From positions 1-19,732 of the forward strand of contig JAVBUP010000034.1 of assembly GCA_031555175.1 (NCBI GenBank): 19,732 bases of DNA, given 5' to 3'. The translations under genes were made by a program, and so were the position numbers. This document shows positions 6,309 to 13,386 of the stretch, in pieces (position 1 is the first letter of the stretch; every line of letters starts with the position of its first letter). Below the pieces are notes generated by a model. That model saw only the letters and a program-made list of their open reading frames with translations, had not been told where the DNA came from and made no database searches. Source of the DNA: JAVBUP01 sp031555175 (lineage in GTDB: Bacteria > Bacillota_I > Bacilli_A > Erysipelotrichales > Coprobacillaceae).

Positions 6309-8284
6309 TACTCCACCTCCTGTAGAAACTCAGTTTCTGATAACACTGTAACACCCAACTCTTGGGCTTTAGTAAGTTTACTTCCTGCTTCACTTCCAGC
6401 GATAACATAGTTAGTACTTTTGGATACAGAGCCAGCAACTTTTGCACCAAGTTTTTCTAATACATCTTTCATTTCATTTCTTGTCATAGATTCCATTGTA
6501 CCAGTAATAACAACAGTCCTATTTAAAAAGATTGTCTCTTTTGTTACAGATGTATCCTTTAAATAATTCATATTTACTCCAAATTCCAACAACTTGTTAG
6601 TCAAATCAATATTATTCATATCATTGAAATAATCAATAATACAAGCTGCAGTTATTCCACCAATATCATTTTGACTTACTAATTCCTCATAACTAGCTTG
6701 TTGTAATGCAGAAATAGACTTGTATACTTTCATCAAATTATCAGCAGTTTTTGCCCCAACATTTCTAATTCCCAACCCAAATAGTAACTTCTCAGCCGAT
6801 TGCGATTTTGATTTATTTATTGCTTCAATTAGTTTGTTGAATGATTTCTCTCCAAACCCATCTAATTCTTTAATCTCCATACCAAACTTTTCTAATGTAT
6901 ATATATCTTCAATATGTTTAACATAACCCAAATTGAAGAATAATTCTGCAATTTTATCACCAAAACCTTCGATATTAAGTGCATCTCTACTCGTGTAGTG
7001 AATTAATGATTCGATTATCTTGGAATCACAGTTTGGATTTACACAATAATATGCAGCCTCATCCTTAACCTTAGTAATTGGTTGTCCACAAGTTGGGCAT
7101 ACATTTGTCATAATAAACCTTTTCTCTACTCCTTCTCTTCGAGAAATAACTGGCTCTACTACTTCAGGAATAACATCTCCTGCTTTCCTAATTACAACAA
7201 TATCACCAATACGAATATCTTTATTAACTACGTTATCTTCATTATGCAACGTAGCTCTGGCAACTGTACTACCAGCTACTTTAACTGGTTCTAATACTGC
7301 ATTTGGTGTTATTTGTCCAGTTCTACCAACTGTAAAAATAATATCCTTTAATCTAGTTGTAACTTGCTCCGCTGGGAATTTATAAGCTATAGCCCAACGT
7401 GGTGTCTTCGCTGTAAACCCTAATTCATCTTGTTTAGCTTTGTCATCTACCTTGATTACTATTCCATCAATTTCATACTCTAAGCTATCTCTTTTAGCCG
7501 TATACTCTTCAATAAATGCTATTACGTCATCAATATCTTTACATACTTTTGTATGCTTATTTACTTTAAAACCCAAATCTTTCATATGTTCTAAAGACTG
7601 ATAATGACTCACATCATTCGAACTTGCAAACATATATAAAAATGCATCTAATTTCCTACTTGCAGCTATGTTTGAATCAAGATTTCTCACCGATCCAGCA
7701 GCAGCATTTCGCGGATTAGCAAACTCTGCTACTCCATCTTTACGATTCTTTTCATTTAAAGCTACAAAACTAGCCTTAGGCATGAATATTTCACCACGAA
7801 CTTCAACATAATTAGTCTCTTTTATAGTTAATGGAATAGACTTTATAGTTTTAACATTATGAGTAATATCTTCACCTTCATCTCCACTACCGCGTGTAGC
7901 TCCATACTTAATTTGTCCATTTTCATAGACTAATGAAACAGCTAAACCATCTATTTTCAACTCACATACGTAATCCACTTTACCTACTTCATCAATTATT
8001 CTTCTATCAAAACTGCGCAAATCATCTTCATTAAAGGCATTACCTAAAGATAGCATAGGAATGATATGTTTTACTTTCTTAAATCCTTCTATAACCTGTC
8101 CACCAACTCTTTGACTTGGCGAATCAGGTGTCAATAAATGCGGATTTTCAGTTTCTAATTTTATTAATTCTTGCATGCATCGATCATACTCTTGATCTGA
8201 TACTGATGGATTATCTAAAACGTAATATTCATAATTGAATTTATTAAGTAATTCTTTCAATTCATTAACTCTATTCTCTACCAT
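6308..8284 (-). CDS. ligA: NAD-dependent DNA ligase LigA
   Basis: Seals 3'-OH/5'-phosphate nicks in DNA during replication and repair, using NAD+. The protein has 658 residues, full length for the family. Domain order: an NMN-binding Ia domain (YYVLDNPSVSDQEYD, residues 20-34), then the adenylylation domain with catalytic Lys110 in CELKIDG and GATRGSGDEGED (128-139), then an OB fold with RIGDIVVIRKAGDVIPEV (358-375). After these come a four-Cys zinc finger (Cys396, 399, 414, 419), helix-hairpin-helix repeats (LFGLGIRNVGAKTA) and a C-terminal BRCT domain (about 586-658). The ATG follows AGAGGTG at a six-base spacing. It is first in the operon with camS-gatCAB. Unlike Bacillus and Staphylococcus, no pcrA helicase lies upstream; a surface-protein gene does. 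Confidence 0.98.
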   Translation of the reverse strand: MVENRVNELKELLNKFNYEYYVLDNPSVSDQEYDRCMQELIKLETENPHLLTPDSPSQRVGGQVIEGFKKVKHIIPMLSLGNAFNEDDLRSFDRRIIDEVGKVDYVCELKIDGLAVSLVYENGQIKYGATRGSGDEGEDITHNVKTIKSIPLTIKETNYVEVRGEIFMPKASFVALNEKNRKDGVAEFANPRNAAAGSVRNLDSNIAASRKLDAFLYMFASSNDVSHYQSLEHMKDLGFKVNKHTKVCKDIDDVIAFIEEYTAKRDSLEYEIDGIVIKVDDKAKQDELGFTAKTPRWAIAYKFPAEQVTTRLKDIIFTVGRTGQITPNAVLEPVKVAGSTVARATLHNEDNVVNKDIRIGDIVVIRKAGDVIPEVVEPVISRREGVEKRFIMTNVCPTCGQPITKVKDEAAYYCVNPNCDSKIIESLIHYTSRDALNIEGFGDKIAELFFNLGYVKHIEDIYTLEKFGMEIKELDGFGEKSFNKLIEAINKSKSQSAEKLLFGLGIRNVGAKTADNLMKVYKSISALQQASYEELVSQNDIGGITAACIIDYFNDMNNIDLTNKLLEFGVNMNYLKDTSVTKETIFLNRTVVITGTMESMTRNEMKDVLEKLGAKVAGSVSKSTNYVIAGSEAGSKLTKAQELGVTVLSETEFLQEVE

Positions 8285-8309
8285 AACCGCACCTCTTTCT
8301 CATTCTTAT

Positions 8310-8338
8310 AGTATACCAAAATCTTACTATATTTTAAA
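8310..8338 (-). promoter_or_regulatory. Promoter of the ligA-camS-gatCAB operon
   Basis: On the minus strand there is an extended -10, TGG-TATACT (hexamer 8315-8310), with TTTAAA (8338-8333) as a weak -35 at exactly 17 bases. The predicted transcript start is near 8303, giving a leader of about 20 bases before the ligA ATG. Confidence 0.6.
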
Positions 8339-8422
8339 CATAAACAAACACTATAGTATGATAAAGTAAAAGAAAAAAGAAAGCTATGATAGCATTACTA
8401 GAAACAATTTATCAATTATTAA

Positions 8423-8503
8423 TTCAATTGCTCTAATTGGTGAATAATTATCAAACTTTATTAGTCACATTACATTTCTAACATATATAATAGAGCAATT
8501 GAA
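8423..8503. repeat. 13-bp perfect inverted repeat flanking 55 bp
   Basis: TTCAATTGCTCTA (8423-8435) and TAGAGCAATTGAA (8491-8503) are perfect inverted copies. The 55 bp between them can form a further small hairpin, TTGGTGA/TTATCAA. The pair could be the closing stem of an untranslated RNA or the ends of a small relic element. No clear target duplication flanks it and no T-run follows. Confidence 0.45.
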
Positions 8504-8618
8504 AATGTCTTTTATCTGTTTTTTAATCTACTATTATATGCTAATACATCACTAAAATAGCGATAAGCCAAATAGATTTCCATGATAGTTTGTGTACACC
8601 TATATGAAATTGCACAAT

Positions 8619-8654
8619 AAAAAATACCAAGAGATTCTATACTCTTGGTATTTT
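8619..8654 (-). terminator. Rho-independent terminator after the LPXTG gene
   Basis: A perfect 13-bp stem, AAAATACCAAGAG (8621-8633) with CTCTTGGTATTTT (8642-8654), around an 8-base loop. On the minus strand it ends in TTTTTT. It starts eight bases after the TAA of the surface-protein gene. The sequence symmetry may let it stop plus-strand transcripts too. Confidence 0.85.
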
Positions 8655-8662
8655 AATACATA

Positions 8663-11600
8663 TTAATGACTTAACTGTCTTCTTTTCTTATCAACATACA
8701 ATAATAAGAGTAGCAATCCACTCAATTGTAGTAATGGTAAAATAAACATGTCTGCTTCGCCAGTGTTAGGTAATATATCAATTAAATTTGAAACAACTTC
8801 TACCTCACCAGAATAGCTTCCTGTACCTTTTGCAACTACCTTTATTTTATACCCTTGATCATCTTGACTAGTAGTATAGAAGTAAGTCGTACATGAAGAA
8901 ATAATAGTTTCATTTCCATCATTATCTACACGATACCATTCATAACTAACTGTCGCACCAACTGGATCCAATGTCGTATAAATTGTATCTCCTAGACTAT
9001 AATATTGTTCATCCATAGTTATAGATACAAGTTTCTTCTTTACAATTATGTTATCAGTATCGATATCATCCTCATCAATATAATCTAAGTTAATGTAATC
9101 TTTACTAAGATCATTAAAAGTTCCACCTGTAACAACTCTCTTATCAGAAATACTTTCTGTTGCATTTGCCTTAGCATAGAATTGTAGTGTTGTCCCATGT
9201 TCACTATTGAATACTCCATCACTAATTGAAACACTAGGTAATCCTCCAGGGTAATCACATGATTCAATAATCAAAGTATCCCCAGTAAGTAGATTAGCAT
9301 TTTCTTGATACGATACCTTTGCACCGTTGGCTGTAAACACAGCAGGACCATCAACAACTAAGTTCCCAGATTTCATGTATATAACTGAATATCCAGAAAG
9401 TTCTCCCCCGTGAATATTTAAATCACCATTTTGAGGATGATAAATTGCAGAAGAATTTCCACCTTGAACAACAGCACCATCATAAATATTAATTACAGTT
9501 CCTGCATATTGCGCTTGACCATTTCCTTGAATAGCTGCATATTGCTCGCCATTAACTTCTGTCGAAGTAAGAGTTCCATATACATTCAATGTAGCTGATT
9601 TACTATCTTTATTCCCATCTCCTAGGATAAAAACTGCACAAGTGCTAATGATTTCTACATTTTGACCAACTGTGAAAATAGCTTTTTGTGATCTCGACTG
9701 CAGGTAAATTCCCCCTGTAATCGTACTCTCAGTACTACTATTATTTATAATTGAAACATCAAGTGCATCATTTCCTCCAAACAATAAAGATATAATTTGA
9801 AATGAGTATTCTTCGGCAGAGATAACATCAAACCCATTGGCATCAATAGTTACTGAATTTGATATAGATATTCTTGTTGCAGTATTTATATCGCGAAGTA
9901 ATTTAACTGTATCTCCATTTGCTCGAGATATCGCTTGAGAAAGGGTATTATAATACTCAACTTTTCCATCACTTCTTGTGATACTGGCTTGAAATTCATT
10001 ATTTATTGCTGTAGGCATAGTAACTCCACTTGCAAGTATAACTGCAGGACTACTAGTAAAGTTTAAACTATAGCCAGCTTTATCTATTTCTACATTTCCA
10101 TTTATAGTTAATGATTTACTAATAGTTATACTACGTAAAAGACTTATTGTCCCTAATGAACTGTTAGCTACAACAGCATTAATTGCCAACTGTAAAGAAC
10201 TATATTCGGCAGTCGTTGGAGCTATAGTTTCAGCCGCTCCAAATTCCACCACTTTATAAGGGTATTCTGTATTTGTCGCAAGATCAGTATTTGCAACAGC
10301 TGCATAACCATCCGGCACTAAAATTGTAGCAAAATTGTACAATCCCCCAGTTATGCTGATATTAGAAGTTCCTGATTTGGCACCAACATATGTTTCCACT
10401 GCACCAAGCCCAGAAAATTTAAATCTTCCATCTTCAACAATTAACTCATGAGTAAGAGATGTTGATCCTTTTATAATATAAGCTTTCCCAGTTGCATGTG
10501 TAGTAGATATATTGTAATTACCTGACAGAACACTTAGAGAAGTTGTTCCATTTACCGTATCAGAAAGTGCAACTGTCGAACCGCTAGATGTTATATTCAC
10601 ATTTAAGCCAAACCCATCATCAGGGCCATCCGATACTGTCACATTATTGAACTTATTTTGCTTAATGAAGTAAGAAAAACTTCCTTGGGTTGTAGTGAAA
10701 TCTATGTTTACACCAGATAACACAAAGTCGAAATAGTCATCTTTTACCCCATTCAAAAGTTCTACCGCAAAAGCAAGAGTACCAGTATTCAAATCCATGT
10801 TTATTTTTTCAATTTTAACATCACAAGACGTGACTAGCAGTAGTCCCCCAGAAATAGTTCCTACATTACTTTTTAGCAGTGAAGAATCCGTTATGACAAC
10901 TTCTCCAACTTCATGACTAGCAGAGAAAATGTATGACAACTTGTTAGAGGCAGTTATATCAAATCCATTTAAGTCAATAGTAATAGGTTTCGATAAAACA
11001 ATTCCCTCATTTGTCAAGTCTATATCATCTAATAATCTTACTGTTTCGTTTGAACCTGCACTATTAACCGCATCAAAAATAGAGCGATAACTTAAATTAG
11101 TCGTAATGTTTTTAGCAACAAACGGTTTAGATATATCATCATTTACTACATAACTAAGAGTTTTAGTTACCATAAATGGCGAAGTAGTTTCAATTCCAGT
11201 TGATACAACTTCTTTACCTTGTGCTAATGTTGATGTAGTCCCAATTGGATTTATATTATGACTACCACCCGCAATCGTTATCCCCTTATACGCAGTTACA
11301 TCATTACTAGGATTCTCTGATTGTACAACAAATTTTCCACCATGAATGATCGAACCGTTTTTTGAAGCAACATCAGTTGCAAAAATGTAAGCAAGTTTCG
11401 TTGATGATGGATTATTTACAGCTACTTCTCCACCTTTAAAAATAGCGAAACCAGTAACCCCTTTAACATCATGACTTGTTGAAGAAGTCTCTACTAGAAT
11501 TTTTCCACCATTAATGCAAGTGTCAACTAGGTTAGCTCTATATTCGCCCCTAACTCCAACTGCTTCCCCAGCAGCAGATTTAACTGAGATTGTGCCACTG

Positions 11601-12247
11601 TTAATCTCAAAAGGCATCCTTGCACCAGCCGCTGCTAATGGCAATTGATATACTCCTGTGGCTGCTCCATTTGTAGACTCTACATAAATATTTGCATTAT
11701 TAATAGACGTTTTTCCTGTTACCGACGCATTATATATCCCATAAGTAGCCGCCGGATTAATAACTGATATACTTCCACCATCTATAATAGCTCTACCATA
11801 GACCCCATATGCAATACCTGTAGTTGCACCCGTTTTCCTTAGTGACAAGGCGCCGCTCTCTAACTCAAACACACCATAAGAAATAACGTTGATAATACCT
11901 GACGTTGTCGAAGCATTAACAGTATAGTTGATTTCTCCTGCTCCCACACTATCGAGTACTTTTAGCCTACCTTCAGAGATTTTTAGCATATACCCAGATC
12001 CTGTATAATTTAGTTTATGGCCTGCTAAGTCAATCGTAATATCAACGACTCCTGTAGAATTCGCCAAAACAGTATCCATGACAATATCATTTTTTAGTTT
12101 GATATTTTGTCCTGACTCAAAAGCACTCTTAAGCTCTGCATGAGTGCTAACTTCATTCCAATTATCAATACCTCCATCTGCTTTTGCTGTCGAAGTATTT
12201 GCAAATACAATTGCAAAAGAGATAATAATTAAAAATAGTTTTTTCAT
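8663..12247 (-). CDS. LPXTG cell-wall-anchored surface protein with beta-helix-like repeats
   Basis: A 1194-residue exported protein. A Sec signal peptide (MKKLFLIIISFAIVFANTS, likely cut after AKA at about residue 23) begins it. A C-terminal sorting signal ends it: LPNTG at 1159-1163, a hydrophobic Leu-rich stretch and the tail KKRRQLSH. Sortase A should cut between Thr and Gly and attach it to peptidoglycan. The body is Ser/Thr/Asn/Gly-rich and looks like parallel beta-helix. Residues 127-322 hold seven rungs of 25-33 residues with a [SN]GGxIxV-type core. Four larger modules, sharing 'DAVN...V.LL.DI......I.KP.TID.NG..', lie near 33-100, 386-456, 681-742 and 764-836. Residues 1072-1155 resemble an Ig-like domain (VSYEWYRVDNDGNET). 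No catalytic motif is seen; adhesion or glycan binding is an inference. No sortase is in the window. AAGGGGG sits about five bases before the ATG. Confidence 0.9.
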   Translation of the reverse strand: MKKLFLIIISFAIVFANTSTAKADGGIDNWNEVSTHAELKSAFESGQNIKLKNDIVMDTVLANSTGVVDITIDLAGHKLNYTGSGYMLKISEGRLKVLDSVGAGEINYTVNASTTSGIINVISYGVFELESGALSLRKTGATTGIAYGVYGRAIIDGGSISVINPAATYGIYNASVTGKTSINNANIYVESTNGAATGVYQLPLAAAGARMPFEINSGTISVKSAAGEAVGVRGEYRANLVDTCINGGKILVETSSTSHDVKGVTGFAIFKGGEVAVNNPSSTKLAYIFATDVASKNGSIIHGGKFVVQSENPSNDVTAYKGITIAGGSHNINPIGTTSTLAQGKEVVSTGIETTSPFMVTKTLSYVVNDDISKPFVAKNITTNLSYRSIFDAVNSAGSNETVRLLDDIDLTNEGIVLSKPITIDLNGFDITASNKLSYIFSASHEVGEVVITDSSLLKSNVGTISGGLLLVTSCDVKIEKINMDLNTGTLAFAVELLNGVKDDYFDFVLSGVNIDFTTTQGSFSYFIKQNKFNNVTVSDGPDDGFGLNVNITSSGSTVALSDTVNGTTSLSVLSGNYNISTTHATGKAYIIKGSTSLTHELIVEDGRFKFSGLGAVETYVGAKSGTSNISITGGLYNFATILVPDGYAAVANTDLATNTEYPYKVVEFGAAETIAPTTAEYSSLQLAINAVVANSSLGTISLLRSITISKSLTINGNVEIDKAGYSLNFTSSPAVILASGVTMPTAINNEFQASITRSDGKVEYYNTLSQAISRANGDTVKLLRDINTATRISISNSVTIDANGFDVISAEEYSFQIISLLFGGNDALDVSIINNSSTESTITGGIYLQSRSQKAIFTVGQNVEIISTCAVFILGDGNKDSKSATLNVYGTLTSTEVNGEQYAAIQGNGQAQYAGTVINIYDGAVVQGGNSSAIYHPQNGDLNIHGGELSGYSVIYMKSGNLVVDGPAVFTANGAKVSYQENANLLTGDTLIIESCDYPGGLPSVSISDGVFNSEHGTTLQFYAKANATESISDKRVVTGGTFNDLSKDYINLDYIDEDDIDTDNIIVKKKLVSITMDEQYYSLGDTIYTTLDPVGATVSYEWYRVDNDGNETIISSCTTYFYTTSQDDQGYKIKVVAKGTGSYSGEVEVVSNLIDILPNTGEADMFILPLLQLSGLLLLLLYVDKKRRQLSH

Positions 12248-12280
12248 AATAGCCCCCTTAAATGTATATTTTATAACTAT

Positions 12281-12338
12281 ATTATAACATCAATTATTCT
12301 ACTAAATAAACAAAAACATTTTATAAAAATTTTATAAA
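12281..12338 (-). promoter_or_regulatory. Promoter of the LPXTG surface-protein gene
   Basis: On the minus strand an extended -10, TGT-TATAAT (12289-12281), is preceded by only a weak -35 (TTATTT, 12309-12304, 17-base spacing). Upstream, A/T tracts with two near-identical copies of TTTATAAAAT-type sequence (12318-12327 and 12329-12338) sit where an UP element would bind the RNA polymerase alpha subunit. The predicted start near 12274 gives a leader of about 27 bases. Confidence 0.55.
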
Positions 12339-12410
12339 TAGAAAAAAGTTAGTTTTTTTCATAATTTATAAGTAAATAAAAGAGATAGTAATTTATTTTA
12401 AACCAAATAT

Positions 12411-12429
12411 AGCAATAAGTGTAATTGCT
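12411..12429. repeat. Small hairpin between the phosphorylase terminator and the LPXTG promoter
   Basis: AGCAAT (12411-12416) and ATTGCT (12424-12429) form a 6-bp inverted repeat around a 7-base loop with no T-run. A further A/T-only hairpin, GAAAAAA/TTTTTTTC, lies at 12341-12360. Their role is unclear. Confidence 0.3.
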
Positions 12430-12450
12430 GTTTATATGTAATTTATCTAA

Positions 12451-12484
12451 TTAAAACAAAAGCCCCTTAGTTACTTAAGAAGCT
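12451..12484 (-). terminator. Rho-independent terminator after the nucleoside phosphorylase gene
   Basis: On the minus strand AGCTTCTTA (12484-12476) pairs with TAAGGGGCT (12469-12461), including two G-T pairs, around the loop AGTAAC. TTTTGTTTT follows. It lies 38 bases beyond the TAG of the phosphorylase gene. Confidence 0.8.
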
Positions 12485-12522
12485 AATAAATTATAAAATT
12501 ACAATTTGAATTTGAAATCTAT

Positions 12523-13302
12523 CTACATTTTTCTAACTATATTTAAACAAATTTTAACTAAGTCATAACGGATATCTTCCCTACTGCTCCATCCACGTTT
12601 ATCCCACTCATCCTTTGTTAGATCATCACCAGCATAGATTATTGCCCCATATTTTATATCTCTAAATTTTGCAACCGAGAACATAGCGGCCTGCTCCATT
12701 TCAACTAACAACGCACCTTCTTCAATACGCCTATTAATTCGCTCTTGAGTTTCCCTAAAGAAAGCATCAGTAGTCCAGACACGACCAGTTATATACTCCA
12801 ACTCTTGCTTATCTAAATATTTACATATTTTATTTACTACCCTTTTATCAGCATTGATATAGCGTGATGGTTTAAAATAATGATATGAAAATCCTTCATC
12901 ACGAATAGCGCTAGTCGGGATTATTAACTTTCCAACGCTCAAATCTGGTCGTAGTGCTCCACCTCCGCCACAAAACATTACTTTTTTTACACCTAAACCA
13001 TACATATCTTCTAAATATCCTCCAGAAGCTGGACCACCAAGTCTTCCTTCATGGATCAAAACATTATATTTTTTGAACTTGTAAATTGGAAATGGATTTT
13101 CACCAGGCAGTATAAATAATTGCTCTATCTCATTATCAGCAAGTAAACGCTTAATAACATCGTGAAAAAAAGTTATTACTAATTTATCTGGTAACTTAGG
13201 AAGACCAAATTCTTTAGCCTCAGATGCTACGATATCAGGATTTATCTTCGCTATTCTATTGTCATCAAACTCTAATATAGGTGCTTTTGCTACTCTTTTC
13301 AT
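12523..13302 (-). CDS. Nucleoside phosphorylase family protein (uridine/purine type)
   Basis: A 259-residue protein of the PNP/UDP (type I) nucleoside phosphorylase family, which splits a nucleoside with phosphate to a base and (deoxy)ribose-1-phosphate for salvage. Family marks, numbered from the chosen start, are GGPASG (89-94) and the Gly-rich FCGGGGALR (110-118) of the phosphate site. TTDAFFRET (177-185) follows, then the ribose-binding EME (201-203, in LVEMEQAA), and GDD (225-227) in the position of the catalytic Asp. It looks closer to uridine phosphorylase than to AdoHcy nucleosidase, but the base specificity is not certain. An ATG eight codons upstream (13326) is rejected: it lies at or before the predicted transcript start, whereas the ATG at 13300-13302 has AAGGGGTGA at good spacing. 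It is a single-gene unit with its own promoter and terminator. Confidence 0.85.
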   Translation of the reverse strand: MKRVAKAPILEFDDNRIAKINPDIVASEAKEFGLPKLPDKLVITFFHDVIKRLLADNEIEQLFILPGENPFPIYKFKKYNVLIHEGRLGGPASGGYLEDMYGLGVKKVMFCGGGGALRPDLSVGKLIIPTSAIRDEGFSYHYFKPSRYINADKRVVNKICKYLDKQELEYITGRVWTTDAFFRETQERINRRIEEGALLVEMEQAAMFSVAKFRDIKYGAIIYAGDDLTKDEWDKRGWSSREDIRYDLVKICLNIVRKM

Positions 13303-13327
13303 ATTATCACCCCTTGATATTTTCACA

Positions 13328-13356
13328 ATTATATCAATATAAATCTATATTTACAA
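13328..13356 (-). promoter_or_regulatory. Promoter of the nucleoside phosphorylase gene
   Basis: On the minus strand TTGTAA (13356-13351), a 17-base spacer and TATAAT (13333-13328), with TGA just before the -10 (extended -10). The predicted start near 13321 gives a leader of about 19 bases and excludes the upstream in-frame ATG. It lies immediately after the mutS2 terminator. Confidence 0.75.
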
Positions 13357-13359
13357 GCC

Positions 13360-13386
13360 AAAAAACTGTGTAAATTACACAGTTTT
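13360..13386 (-). terminator. Rho-independent terminator of the cvpA-mutS2 unit
   Basis: AAAACTGTGTAA (13362-13373) and TTACACAGTTTT (13375-13386) form a near-perfect inverted repeat. On the minus strand it ends in a run of T. Its 5' arm overlaps the mutS2 stop codon (13385-13387). Confidence 0.8.

Larger units (their letters stand above)
8285..8662. other. Gene-free interval between ligA and the LPXTG gene
   Basis: This 378-bp AT-rich interval holds, on the minus strand, the terminator of the LPXTG gene (8619-8654) and the ligA promoter (8310-8338). Between them lie a 13-bp inverted repeat (8423-8435 / 8491-8503) and a small palindrome, GCTAT-G-ATAGC (8383-8393). I see no ORF with a credible ribosome binding site and no tRNA or riboswitch motif that I recognise. 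In related Bacilli the pcrA helicase gene would precede ligA. Confidence 0.6.

Noticed and set aside
9085..9267. Small minus-strand frame inside the LPXTG gene
   Set aside because: An out-of-frame shadow of the surface-protein repeats.
8663..12247. A CRISPR array or DNA-level tandem repeat in the repetitive surface gene
   Set aside because: The repeats are at protein level and strongly diverged; no identical spaced DNA repeats are visible.
13303..13326. Upstream ATG for the nucleoside phosphorylase
   Set aside because: It lies at or before the predicted transcript start, and the true ribosome binding site AAGGGGTGA sits within those eight codons.
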